From the NCBI GenBank assembly GCA_902373545.1, contig CABKMZ010000006.1, positions 1-47,878 of the forward strand: 47,878 nt of DNA, given 5' to 3'. The notes under the pieces were generated by a model. It did not search any database, was not told the origin of the DNA, and was given only the letters and a program-made list of their open reading frames with translations. The number at the start of each line of letters is the position of its first letter. The first letter of the stretch is position 1. The translations under genes were made by a program, and so were the position numbers. The DNA is from an uncultured Actinomyces sp. (lineage in GTDB: Bacteria; Actinomycetota; Actinomycetes; Actinomycetales; Actinomycetaceae). Below, piece after piece: positions 28,374 to 38,967 of the stretch.

Positions 28374-29973
28374 TCACCGCGCGGGGCGCTTCGTTCGCAC
28401 CGTCACCTCCTCGAGGCCGTGGAGATCGCTGCGCTCCACGCAGTTGGTCCACCGCATCCGCCACTCCCTGTCGGCCAAGCTCGCCCTGGCCATCACCGCC
28501 GCCGCGCTGGGTATTCTTCTTGTCTTCGGCATCATCGTCGCCTCGCAGTTGCGCGCGTCCATGTTTGAAACTCGCCGCGACGCGATCCTGGCTGACGCAT
28601 CGCTGCGTTTTTCCGCCGCGCAATCGGTGTTCTCCTCCTCGACGGCCACGTCCCCCGACCAAGTCCAGGAGTCCGCGCGCGGTGCCCTGGCCTCGCTCAA
28701 GGCATCCGCGGCTGGCGCCGGTGCTACCAACGTTGCGCTCCTTCGCTCGGAGGGGACGACTGCCACGCTGCGCATCAACCAGATCGAGGACGAGCAGATG
28801 CGCGGCCTCGTCACCGCCGAGATGCGCGAGGCCGTGGCCGGGGGCGGCGCTCAGTGGCAGTCCGTTGGAATCCGGGCGTCCGACTCCGACAGGGAAGCGC
28901 CCGGGATCCTCGTGGGCACGCAGGTGCAGCTGCCGCGCGCAGGAACCCACGAGCTCTACATCCTGTACTCCCTGGAGGCCGATCAGAGCCAGGTGGACGT
29001 CGTGCTGCGCGTGCTCGCCCTGTCGTCGCTGCCGATTATCCTCGCGTTGCCCATCGGCGTGTTCGCTCTGCTGCACCGCCTCCTGCTGCCGGTGCGCCTG
29101 ACCGTGAGCGCGGCGACGAAGGCCGCGGAGGGCGACCTGGACGTGCGCGTCGAGGTGCACGGGGCCGACGAGATGGCGGCCCTGGGGCGCGCCTTCAACG
29201 CGATGACCTCCTCCCTGCAGGACACGATCTCGCGCTACGACGAACTGGCCAAGCTCCAGCAACGCTTCGTGTCGGACGTCTCCCACGAGCTGCGTACCCC
29301 GCTGACCACGATCCGCATGGCCGACGAGATCGTGTGGGACAACCGAGAGGACCTGCCCCCGCACGCGCGCCGCTCCGCCGAACTTCTGCACGACCAGACC
29401 GAACGCATGGAGCAGATGCTGGCCGACCTGCTCGAAATCTCACGCTACGACGCGGCCAGCGCCCTGCTGGACGCCGAAGAACACGACCTGCGGCCCATCA
29501 TCACGCGCGTCGTCGAGGGGTGCACGGAGCTCGCGCAGCGCCAGGGCGTCACCGTGGTCATCAAGGCCCCCGAACGCGTGGCCGCCGAGATCGATGAACG
29601 CCGCATCGAGCGCGTCATCCGCAACCTGGTCGTCAACGCGATCGAGCACGCCGACGGCACGGACGTGACGATTCAGGTCGCCAGCACTGACACCGACGTG
29701 GCCTGCCGGGTGCGCGACCGGGGCGTGGGCATGACCCAGGAGGTCGCCGACCACGTCTTCGACCGCTTCTATCGCGCGGACACCGCCCGAGCACGCACGA
29801 CCGGCGGCACCGGCCTGGGCCTAGCAATCGCGACCGAGGACGTGGCGATTCACGGCGGGCGCCTCCAGGCATACGGAGAACCCGGCAAGGGGGCCTCGTT
29901 CCTCATGACCCTGCCCAAGCACCCGGGTGACGAGATCGCCACCTGGCCCCTGGCCCTGTGGGAGGACGAATGA
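28354..29973 (+). CDS. mtrB: Sensor histidine kinase MtrB
   Basis: The 539-residue kinase has a first helix at about 41-64, an extracytoplasmic sensor loop of about 150 residues, a second helix (about 216-243), HAMP (about 245-297), the phospho-acceptor His311 in DVSHELRTPLTTIRM, an N box VIRNLVVNAIEHA, and G boxes RDRGVGM and TGGTGLGLAI. It phosphorylates MtrA. GTG 28354 or GTG 28366 may be the start; both lie inside the 3' end of mtrA. Its stop overlaps lpqB by 4 nt (ATGA), so translation of the signalling unit is coupled. Confidence 0.93.
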   Translation: MPARVRSHRAGRFVRTVTSSRPWRSLRSTQLVHRIRHSLSAKLALAITAAALGILLVFGIIVASQLRASMFETRRDAILADASLRFSAAQSVFSSSTATSPDQVQESARGALASLKASAAGAGATNVALLRSEGTTATLRINQIEDEQMRGLVTAEMREAVAGGGAQWQSVGIRASDSDREAPGILVGTQVQLPRAGTHELYILYSLEADQSQVDVVLRVLALSSLPIILALPIGVFALLHRLLLPVRLTVSAATKAAEGDLDVRVEVHGADEMAALGRAFNAMTSSLQDTISRYDELAKLQQRFVSDVSHELRTPLTTIRMADEIVWDNREDLPPHARRSAELLHDQTERMEQMLADLLEISRYDAASALLDAEEHDLRPIITRVVEGCTELAQRQGVTVVIKAPERVAAEIDERRIERVIRNLVVNAIEHADGTDVTIQVASTDTDVACRVRDRGVGMTQEVADHVFDRFYRADTARARTTGGTGLGLAIATEDVAIHGGRLQAYGEPGKGASFLMTLPKHPGDEIATWPLALWEDE

Positions 29974-31616
29974 GACGACTCCTCGCCCTGGCAGCCTGCG
30001 CGTGCCTGGCGCTCGCTGGTTGCGCATCCCTGCCCCGTTCCTCGGCTCCGGCACCCTTCGACGCTCCCGCGCGCGAAGGGTCCGGCATCCAGTTCTCGGC
30101 AGAGGGACCCTTGGACGGCTCCGACGCCTCGACCCTCGTCTCGGACTTCCTGCTCGCCTGCGCGGCGGGACCCCAGGACGACTACGCGACGGCCCGCCTG
30201 TTCTTGACCAGCGCCTCGGCGCGCTCCTGGCAACCCGAGGCGGAAATCCTCGTCTACGACACGGATACGGCCCCTTCGGTCAGCGCGGGGACGGAAAACG
30301 CCGCGCAGGCGGAGGTCACCGTCTCGGTCCTGGGAGTGGCCAGCATCGACGAGACGGGCGTGCTCACGCGCTCAAACGCCTCCGTCGTCACGCGCAGCCT
30401 GACGCTGGTGCGCGAGGAGGGGCAGTGGCGTATCGACGCCCCCGACAACATGATCCTCATCAGCCAGGCGGCCCTGACGGCCTCGTACACGCTGGCGCAC
30501 CTGTATTTCCCGACGACTGACGGGACGGACCTGGTGCCTGACCCGCGCTGGTATCCGACGAGGCGCCTGGCTTCCCATCTGCTGACCGGCCTCGTCGCGG
30601 GACCGCGCCCCGCCCTCGAAACCGCCGTTTCCAACGCCATCCCGGCGGGCACGACGCTGCCCTCCCACGGGGTTGAGGTCGCCGACGGCGTCGCACGCGT
30701 GGAACTCAACGCGACGATGCCCCCGGGTGAGGGGGCGCGCGCGAGCCTGGCGTGGGAGCTGACGCGCACCCTCAAGCAGGCCGCTGACGTCTCGTCGGTG
30801 AGCGTGAGCCTGTCGGGGGAGTCTCTGGACATGGAGATCGTTCCTCCGCCGCCTCAGTATTCGCTTGACGCGCTCGTGGGCGCGGGGCCTTCGGGGGTGG
30901 GGATCGTATCCTCCTCGGGCTTCGCCGCGCGCGCCTCGGCGACGGACGCGTCGAATCCGACGGCCTCGCCGGTGGATTCCAGCCTCGTGGCGTGGAGCGG
31001 GGTCGACGGCGTCTACGCCGAAAAGAACGGCACGTCGGTGGCGTTCCTGCCAGGCCAGGCCGCGCTCGGGCCCTCCATTGACCGCTACGGGTGGGTGTGG
31101 GGGCCCGCCACCTCCGCTTCGTGGCTCAGCGTGGGCGGGGGAGCGGACGGTGCCTTCAGCGTCGGCGTCGAATCCGACAGCGCGGGCGAGATCCACGCGG
31201 TTCGTATCTCCCCCGACGGCGCGCGCGCTCTCGTCATCCGCGGGTCCACCCCCAGCGCGTGGGTGGGCGTCGTGGAGCGTGGCCTGAGCGGGCGACCGCT
31301 CGCCGTGCGTTCGCTGGAACAGGTGCCTCTGGACGGCAGTGTCATCGACGGGTCGTGGATGACGTCGACGGGGATCGCGCTGGCCACGCGGGGCTCGCAG
31401 GGGGAGTCCGATCACCTCGTGACGATGTCGCTGGGTGGGCTGCCCTCCAGCGTTCCGCTGCCGGTGCATGTGACGTCGATGAGCGCGGGGGCGTCCTCGG
31501 CCTCGGTCGTTATCGTGGGGACTGACGATGCGGGTAAGTCTCAGGTGCTCATGCGCTCGGGTGCCCTGTGGCAAAACAGTGCGGCGGACGTGACGTCGGC
31601 GCGCTACGCGGGGTAA
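29970..31616 (+). CDS. lpqB: Lipoprotein LpqB, MtrAB accessory
   Basis: The 548-residue lipoprotein has a signal peptide with the lipobox LALAGC near residues 13-18 (Cys18 lipidated), a GerMN-type domain (about 180-300: TDLVPDPRWYPTRRLASHLL, ARVELNATMPPGEGARA) and a C-terminal beta-propeller-like domain. LpqB binds the MtrB extracellular domain in mycobacteria and tunes MtrA phosphorylation. ATG 29970 is preceded by GGAGG and overlaps the mtrB stop. The gene order mtrA-mtrB-lpqB is diagnostic. Confidence 0.92.
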   Translation: MRRLLALAACACLALAGCASLPRSSAPAPFDAPAREGSGIQFSAEGPLDGSDASTLVSDFLLACAAGPQDDYATARLFLTSASARSWQPEAEILVYDTDTAPSVSAGTENAAQAEVTVSVLGVASIDETGVLTRSNASVVTRSLTLVREEGQWRIDAPDNMILISQAALTASYTLAHLYFPTTDGTDLVPDPRWYPTRRLASHLLTGLVAGPRPALETAVSNAIPAGTTLPSHGVEVADGVARVELNATMPPGEGARASLAWELTRTLKQAADVSSVSVSLSGESLDMEIVPPPPQYSLDALVGAGPSGVGIVSSSGFAARASATDASNPTASPVDSSLVAWSGVDGVYAEKNGTSVAFLPGQAALGPSIDRYGWVWGPATSASWLSVGGGADGAFSVGVESDSAGEIHAVRISPDGARALVIRGSTPSAWVGVVERGLSGRPLAVRSLEQVPLDGSVIDGSWMTSTGIALATRGSQGESDHLVTMSLGGLPSSVPLPVHVTSMSAGASSASVVIVGTDDAGKSQVLMRSGALWQNSAADVTSARYAG

Positions 31617-31621
31617 GACCG

Positions 31622-32365
31622 GTGGCTGGCGCGCGCCGACTCGGTGGCCTCGTCGATGGGCTGTGGGGTGCGCTGTTGCCGGTCCAGTGCGCCGGGTGCC
31701 TGGCGTGGGACGAGGTCCTGTGTCCCTCCTGCCGCTCGCTGGCCGCCGCACCCGCGCTGCCGACCGCGGTCGATGGGGCGCGGGGGCCGATCCCCGGGGT
31801 CGTGTTGGGCGACTATTCGGGCCCCTTGCGCCGCATTGTTCTTGCCGCCAAGCACGCGGCGCGCACCGACGTGTCTGACTTCCTGGACGAGGCCGGGGCC
31901 GCCCTGGGCACATCCCTGCGGGAGGTGGTGGCTCCGGTGGGGTCGCCCCCTGGGAGGGTGGGCGGTGTGACCGGGAGGGTGTGCGCAGCCGGGGAGGCGG
32001 TGACCGTGTGGGTTGTGCCCGCGCCTTCGTCGTGGCGCAGGCGCCTGCGGGGGCGTTCGGTGGCGTTGCCGCTGGCGCGCGGGGTTGCGCGGGGGTTGGC
32101 ATCGGCCGCTCCGGGTGTGCGCGCGTGCGTGGTGGACGCGTTGGCCTTGCGCGTGGGGGCGGGGTCACAGTCGGGCAAGGCGGGGGCGGCGCGTGTCGTG
32201 GGGCGCATGGGGTCGATGCGCCCGCGGGCTGAGGTGCCCGCGGGCGTGCTGGTTGTGGCGGTGGATGACGTGGTGACGACGGGGGCGACGATTCGGGAGA
32301 TGGAGCGCGTGTTGGGGCGCCTTGATGGGGTGGCGGCGCTGTGCCGACCTGGGCTTATCTCATGA
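31622..32365 (+). CDS. ComF family phosphoribosyltransferase-like protein
   Basis: The 247-residue protein has a Cys4 zinc-finger-like N terminus (Cys23, Cys26, Cys34, Cys37 in CAGCLAWDEVLCPSC) and a type I phosphoribosyltransferase-like C-terminal domain with the PRPP loop VVAVDDVVTTGATI. ComF relatives are needed for DNA uptake in competent bacteria, but the gene follows lpqB in most actinobacteria without a complete competence set. GTG 31622 is the chosen start, 5 nt after the lpqB stop, with a GGGGTAAG site. Confidence 0.85.
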   Translation: MAGARRLGGLVDGLWGALLPVQCAGCLAWDEVLCPSCRSLAAAPALPTAVDGARGPIPGVVLGDYSGPLRRIVLAAKHAARTDVSDFLDEAGAALGTSLREVVAPVGSPPGRVGGVTGRVCAAGEAVTVWVVPAPSSWRRRLRGRSVALPLARGVARGLASAAPGVRACVVDALALRVGAGSQSGKAGAARVVGRMGSMRPRAEVPAGVLVVAVDDVVTTGATIREMERVLGRLDGVAALCRPGLIS

Positions 32366-32383
32366 CGTAGGTCACCGACGTGC

Positions 32384-32389
32384 TATGAT
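32384..32389 (+). promoter_or_regulatory. -10 element of hpf
   Basis: TATGAT with a TG two bases upstream (extended-like), just after the comF stop. The -35 hexamer is poor. The resulting leader would be about 140 nt. Confidence 0.5.
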
Positions 32390-32415
32390 GTGGCTACAGA
32401 CTTTCGATAGCGTGA

Positions 32416-32517
32416 GAGGCGCAGATGCCTCGCACGTCAGTGCGGGAGGTGATAGCTCAGATCACGGTTCGGGCAACGAGCACCGAACAATCCCTACCCG
32501 CGGGCAACGATGCCCGC
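32416..32517 (+). promoter_or_regulatory. Structured hpf leader with four hairpins
   Basis: Four successive stems can form in the leader: 32416-32431 (GAGGC/GCCTC), 32431-32444 (CGCAC/GTGCG), 32467-32488 (GTTCGG/CCGAAC) and 32500-32517 (GCGGGCA/TGCCCGC, loop ACGA). The last ends 21 nt before the start codon. No known riboswitch consensus was recognised. Confidence 0.4.
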
Positions 32518-32538
32518 CGCACACCATGGAGGAAACAC

Positions 32539-33186
32539 ATGGACATCACCGTCGTCGCACGTAATGCCGAGATTCACCCGAATTTCCGGGCATACGTGGA
32601 GGAGAAGGTTTCGAAGATCACCCAGTTCTACCCGCGCGCGCAGCGCGTGGACGTCGAGCTGACTCACGAACGTAACCCCCGCCAGGCCGACACCGCTGAG
32701 CGTATCGAGCTGACCGTCTACGGCAAGGGACCGATCATCCGCGCTGAGGCTCAGTCCGCTGACCGCTACGCCGCGGTCGACATTGCCGCCGGTAAGCTCT
32801 ACGAGCGCCTACGTCGCCTGCGTGATCGCGTGAAGGACCACCGCCGCAGGTACCCACGCGACCTGGCCGAAGCCGAAATTCTCGACGTTGCACCGGTCGT
32901 CGAAGAAGTGGCCGATGTCGAACCCGAGGCCCCCAAGCCGCTGCGTAGCGCTGAGGACCTCAAGGTCGGCGAGGCCCGCGAGGAGCAGTGGGGCGATACC
33001 CCGATTATCGTGCGCCAGAAGGTGCACGAGGCTCCGCCGATGAGCGTGGACGAGGCCCTCGATCAGATGATGATGGTCGGCCACCCGTTCTTCCTCTTCG
33101 TCGACAAGGAGACGAACCAGCCGTGCGTTGTCTACCACCGTCACGGGTGGACGTACGGCGTGCTTCGTTTGAACACGACGATCTGA
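32539..33186 (+). CDS. hpf: Ribosome hibernation promoting factor, long form
   Basis: The 215-residue protein has the N-terminal ribosome-binding domain (MDITVVARNAEIHPNFRAYV to about 105) with the basic helix RLRRLRDRVKDHRRR, a linker, and the C-terminal dimerisation domain (about 150-213: PIIVRQKVHEAPPMSVDEAL, LVGHPFFLF-type segment and VYHRHGWTYGVLRL). Long HPF dimerises 70S ribosomes into 100S particles in stationary phase. GGAGGAAACAC sets ATG 32539; an upstream in-frame ATG at 32425 lies in the structured leader and is not favoured. A strong hairpin follows. Confidence 0.93.
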   Translation: MDITVVARNAEIHPNFRAYVEEKVSKITQFYPRAQRVDVELTHERNPRQADTAERIELTVYGKGPIIRAEAQSADRYAAVDIAAGKLYERLRRLRDRVKDHRRRYPRDLAEAEILDVAPVVEEVADVEPEAPKPLRSAEDLKVGEAREEQWGDTPIIVRQKVHEAPPMSVDEALDQMMMVGHPFFLFVDKETNQPCVVYHRHGWTYGVLRLNTTI

Positions 33187-33204
33187 CGGTTCATTGATGT
33201 GGTT

Positions 33205-33231
33205 GTGCCCCGGGCCTTGGGCCCGGGGCAC
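33205..33231 (+). terminator. hpf terminator hairpin
   Basis: A perfect 12-bp GC-rich stem (33205-33216 with 33220-33231), 3-nt loop, 18 nt after the hpf stop. T content downstream is modest (CTTCCGTGTCT). Confidence 0.75.
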
Positions 33232-33241
33232 TTCCGTGTCT

Positions 33242-33353
33242 GGGTTATAGGACACTACGTGTTGCTGGTGGGGTGACTTTTCGTTGTGTTGGTGCGGGAA
33301 AGTCGGTGTTTTAGTTGGTTGGGACCAACTATGAGGATGGACAAGTCGTGTTG
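33242..33353 (+). repeat. 112-bp internal repeat of the insertion, copy 1
   Basis: This copy includes the left terminal repeat. It matches 33438-33549 with seven mismatches in 112 bp. A third partial copy (33348-33411) has the same GTGACTTTT to GGGAAAGTC core. The core can form small hairpins. Confidence 0.8.
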
Positions 33354-33437
33354 CTGGAAGGGTGACTTTTTGGCTTTGTCGCGCGGGAAAGTCACGATTT
33401 TAGTTGGTCGTGTTCGCCTCGTTCCTGTGAATACTGC

Positions 33438-33549
33438 GGGTTATAGGACACTACGTGTTGCTGGTGGGGTGACTTTTCGGCGTGTTGGTGCGGGAAAGTC
33501 GGGGTTTTAGTTGAGTGGGACCAACTATGAGGATGGGCAAATCGTGTTG
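33438..33549 (+). repeat. 112-bp internal repeat of the insertion, copy 2
   Basis: Second copy of the left end, including a full GGGTTATAGGACA terminus, without a target duplication of its own. It suggests internal duplication of an originally shorter element of about 382 bp. Confidence 0.8.
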
Positions 33550-33648
33550 GTCGAACGACTTGTCGCTGGGCGGGTGGTTCTGTGCTGACTGCCGGTGTCA
33601 CCTGGGCCCGAGATGTGGCAGTGCTAGCCCGATGATGCACAGCTGGGT

Positions 33649-33694
33649 CCGATAGGTGGAGCGTGGGCAGCCCCGCCCACGCTCCACCTATCGG
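33649..33694. repeat. 20-bp perfect hairpin inside the insertion
   Basis: Arms 33649-33668 and 33675-33694 are perfectly complementary, with a 6-nt loop. Weaker pairing continues outward (GCACAG with CTGTGC, CCTGGGCCC with GGGCCCAGG), making a structure of roughly 130 bp. Confidence 0.8.
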
Positions 33695-33967
33695 GTTAAC
33701 CTGTGCAGTAAAGGGGCCCAGGCATCCACCTGTACGGCCAACAGCGCCACCTTGAAGCCGGTTATGCCTGTCCGCCACGCGGGGGACTGATCCCTGCAAC
33801 ACGAAATGTCCTATAACCCCCGTGTCTTGGCCCGGGATGGGGCGCGCGGGCATGCGCGGGGATGCACACGCGGACGGTTGGGACGGCGCGGGGATGCGTG
33901 GGGATGGACACGGGCCGATCCTCGTGTGTACTCTCACGCGGGAAAAGTGTCGATGTTCGCGCGGGCG

Positions 33968-33997
33968 TTTCCACTTTGGCCGGTTAGTTCGTACACT
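33968..33997 (+). promoter_or_regulatory. Probable secA promoter
   Basis: TTTCCA (33968-33973), an 18-bp spacer and TACACT (33992-33997), outside the insertion. The predicted leader is about 55 nt and carries CAGGAG before the GTG start. Confidence 0.5.
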
Positions 33998-34058
33998 AAA
34001 GGGTGGATTTGACTGCTTGCTCTACAAGGGAGCGGGCTATAGACGTCAGGAGCTATTC

Positions 34059-36902
<2,844 letters not shown>

Positions 36903-36913
36903 CTGTGTGCGAT

Positions 36914-36953
36914 AACGGGTGAGGGGTTCTATCGAGAACCCCTCACCCGTTTT
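36914..36953 (+). terminator. secA terminator
   Basis: Perfect 17-bp stem (36914-36930 with 36935-36951), loop ATCG, followed by T residues. It is the clearest intrinsic terminator in the window, 11 nt after the secA stop. Confidence 0.92.
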
Positions 36954-36982
36954 CTGTGCACGCTCGCGCCTCGATCAGCGCG

Positions 36983-37474
36983 TTAGGCGAGCTCGAGGGC
37001 GGTGGCCATCCAGCGCCCCCGGTATTCCTCAAGGCGCAAGGCCAGCGCGAAGGTGCGCGCGGCCGTGGCGACGATGACGGCGACTTCCGTGTGCCCGGTG
37101 TCGAGGGAGCACACGCGTACGTGTATCGCGGTGGCGCCCCGGGCGCAGGGGGCGAGGTGGACGTTTGCGAGGGCGGTGTACAGGTCGGGCAGAAGCCAGC
37201 GGCGCAGTTGGGGCGCTTGCCGGGCTCCGGTGACGACCTCGACGATGGCGCGGGCCAGCGTCGCGGCCCAGGGACCGGGGTCGGGCAGCGCCTGGCTCTC
37301 GGGCGAAGCGTCGGCCAGGCAGACGACGCGGGCGGAGGGGGTGCGCGGGATCGGGCGTTGGGAGCTCCACCGGAACGGCGAGGACGGGCTGGGGTGGGAG
37401 TGTCCTGGCCTCGTGTGGGCGCGGGACGCGGATGCGGAAGCGCTGCGAGGCCTGGGGGTGATGTGTGTGCTCAT
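36983..37474 (-). CDS. Rv3235 family protein
   Basis: The 163-residue protein has a basic, Ser/Pro-rich N-terminal half and a C-terminal domain with RRWLLPDLYTALANVH, AIHVRVCSLDTGHTEVAVIV and ALRLEEYRGRWMATALELA, the pattern of the Rv3235 family found near secA in actinobacteria. No enzymatic motif is visible and the function is unknown. ATG 37474 overlaps the stop of the LysM gene (ATGA), so it is the second gene of that unit. Confidence 0.75.
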   Translation of the reverse strand: MSTHITPRPRSASASASRAHTRPGHSHPSPSSPFRWSSQRPIPRTPSARVVCLADASPESQALPDPGPWAATLARAIVEVVTGARQAPQLRRWLLPDLYTALANVHLAPCARGATAIHVRVCSLDTGHTEVAVIVATAARTFALALRLEEYRGRWMATALELA

Positions 37475-38268
37475 GGCAAGTCCTGGGGAATGGTGAGGCG
37501 CTGCCCGGGATAGATGAGGGAGGGGTTGGGGATCGCCTGGGCGTTGGCGGCGTGAATCGCCTGCCAGACGCGGGCGATGTGGGCGTCGTCGGCTCCGGGG
37601 CGCATGGCCTCGGCAATCGACCAGAGGGTGTCGCCCGGGGCGACCGTGTGGGTCTGGGGCGGATCGCTCGCGCCGCGCGAGGCCGCGTCGGGCGCTGCCG
37701 AATCGGGGGCGGGTGCGACCGTCGGCGACGAGGCGGGGGTTGCGTCGGTCGCGTTCTGCGGGCTTACCCCTGGGCTGGGAGAGGCGTCGGTCGCGTCCTG
37801 CGGGCTTGGCCCTGGGCTGGGGGAGGCGTCGGGCGTGTCCGCCCACGTCAGGGACATGTCGGGCGCGTCCGCGTCGCGGGGCGAGGCCAGGGCGGCACCG
37901 ATCGGTGCCGCCGTGAGCATGGCCGACCCGATGAGGGCGCTGGCGCCGGCGCGGGCAAGGAGGGAGCGCGACAGGCTTGTCCCGAATCGAGTGACGAGGA
38001 ATCTGGTGGCCCTGCGCAGGCCAGCGGGGGCCAGCCGCAGGGTTGCCAGGTGTGCCAGGGCGGAGGATAGAAGGCCCCAGGCCAACAGCGCGAGGCCGAC
38101 GAGGGCGAGGACCCATACGACGAGTGTCTCGGGGGCGCTCGGGGTGATCGGCGGAGCTGCGTAGGCCAGGTAGGCGGCGTCGAGGAGTGCAAGCGGCGCG
38201 CCCGCAATCCACAGGAGTGCGTCGGTCAGGTATGCCTGACCCGTTCGAGAATCGGAATCGTAGGTCAT
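37471..38268 (-). CDS. LysM-domain membrane protein
   Basis: The 265-residue protein has three hydrophobic segments (about 19-37, 48-72, 106-127), a Pro/Ser/Asp-rich linker with two 14-residue repeats (SPSPGxSPQ), and a C-terminal LysM domain (about 211-262: THTVAPGDTLWSIAEAM, NPSLIYPGQRLTIP) that binds peptidoglycan glycans. ATG 38268 was preferred because a TTGACA-N17-GATAGT promoter predicts transcription start near 38301, inside a longer candidate frame beginning at 38346, and because GAAGAG precedes the ATG. It is followed by the Rv3235-family gene. Confidence 0.82.
   Translation of the reverse strand: MTYDSDSRTGQAYLTDALLWIAGAPLALLDAAYLAYAAPPITPSAPETLVVWVLALVGLALLAWGLLSSALAHLATLRLAPAGLRRATRFLVTRFGTSLSRSLLARAGASALIGSAMLTAAPIGAALASPRDADAPDMSLTWADTPDASPSPGPSPQDATDASPSPGVSPQNATDATPASSPTVAPAPDSAAPDAASRGASDPPQTHTVAPGDTLWSIAEAMRPGADDAHIARVWQAIHAANAQAIPNPSLIYPGQRLTIPQDLP
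37742..37825 (-). repeat. 42-bp tandem repeat in the LysM linker
   Basis: Two units (37742-37783, 37784-37825), nearly identical, encode the 14-residue Asp/Ala/Ser/Pro repeat of the linker. Confidence 0.75.
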
Positions 38269-38307
38269 GAGGAACTCTTCATCGAGTGGACGGATTCGAT
38301 AGCCACT

Positions 38308-38336
38308 ACTATCCGCTTCGTACGAATAGATGTCAA
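38308..38336 (-). promoter_or_regulatory. LysM gene promoter with palindrome in the spacer
   Basis: On the minus strand TTGACA (38336-38331), 17 bp, GATAGT (38313-38308). The spacer contains the 10-bp palindrome TTCGTACGAA (38317-38326), placed as an operator would be to block RNA polymerase. Confidence 0.65.
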
Positions 38337-38400
38337 TCGATATCAATCAATGTGATTAAAATGTGATGTGCGACGCACGTATGTGTGGCATTGTAAAGGT

Positions 38401-38967
38401 ATGGATATGCACGCGTTCATGGATGAGTTGGAGGCTCGCTTCGACGAGGTGCGCAGTCGCGAGCTGGAAGAGCTCATCGATGAGCTCACCGATGCGGAGC
38501 GCGCCTCGGTCACCCTGTCCGCGAGGCTCGCCGGTGCTGACGGCCTCGTCAATCTGGCGCTGCGCGGCGGAAGCGTCCTCGTTGGTCAGGTGCTTGACTC
38601 CACCCGCTCGTGGGTGCTGGTGCGCGAGGCGAGCGGTGACAGTCTGGTCATGCTCTCGGCGCTCGTCGGCGCATGGCCGCTCGGGCGCAGCGTTGCGCGC
38701 GAATCGTCCGTTCGTGGCGGCGTTGGCGTTGGGCACGTGCTGCGTGAGCTGTGTGCCCGCGGGGTCGACGTCGCCATTGACTCAGACTGTGGTGACCACC
38801 GGGGGATCATCGACGCGGTCTATGCGGACCACGTCGATGTCGCCCTCAGCGGTGCGGTCGTCGGCTATGACGGCCGCGATGATCAGGAGGGGCAGACTGT
38901 GTCGCTGGCTCTCGCGGGGCTTCGTCGACTCCGCGTGCTGGGCCAGCGCTGGTATGCCGACTACTGA
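38401..38967 (+). CDS. Uncharacterised 188-residue protein
   Basis: I do not recognise this family with confidence. The first 45 residues are acidic and helical (MDELEARFDEVRSRELEELI, then DELTDAERASV), followed by an alternating hydrophobic beta-type region (GSVLVGQVLDSTRSWVLVRE) and a repeat-like DGRDDQEGQTVSLALAGLRRL tail. There is no signal peptide or membrane segment. ATG 38401 is preceded by CATTGT 6 nt upstream. It is divergent from the LysM gene and overlaps the converging HTH gene by 7 bp. Confidence 0.65.
   Translation: MDMHAFMDELEARFDEVRSRELEELIDELTDAERASVTLSARLAGADGLVNLALRGGSVLVGQVLDSTRSWVLVREASGDSLVMLSALVGAWPLGRSVARESSVRGGVGVGHVLRELCARGVDVAIDSDCGDHRGIIDAVYADHVDVALSGAVVGYDGRDDQEGQTVSLALAGLRRLRVLGQRWYADY

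Larger units (their letters stand above)
33242..33819. mobile_element. Non-autonomous insertion (MITE-like), 578 bp
   Basis: The ends are 27-bp imperfect inverted repeats (33242-33268 and 33793-33819, three mismatches), starting GGGTTATAGGACA. The octamer CCGTGTCT is duplicated directly outside both ends (33234-33241 and 33820-33827), a perfect target duplication. There is no transposase reading frame. The insertion lies between the hpf terminator and the secA promoter. An 8-bp duplication with ends of this size fits IS256/Mutator-type transposition; the family is inferred. Confidence 0.8.

Noticed and set aside
33242..33549. Possible CRISPR array from repeated motifs
   Set aside because: The repeats are two long copies and one partial copy of about 65-112 bp, not short regular repeats with unique spacers, and no cas genes are present.
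33822..34058. N-terminal extension of SecA starting at 33822
   Set aside because: The extra residues are Gly/Arg-rich and unlike SecA, the segment contains the likely promoter, and a good ribosome binding site precedes GTG 34059.
38269..38346. Longer start for the LysM protein at TTG 38346
   Set aside because: The strong promoter predicts transcription starting near 38301, downstream of this codon, so the longer protein could not be made from that promoter.
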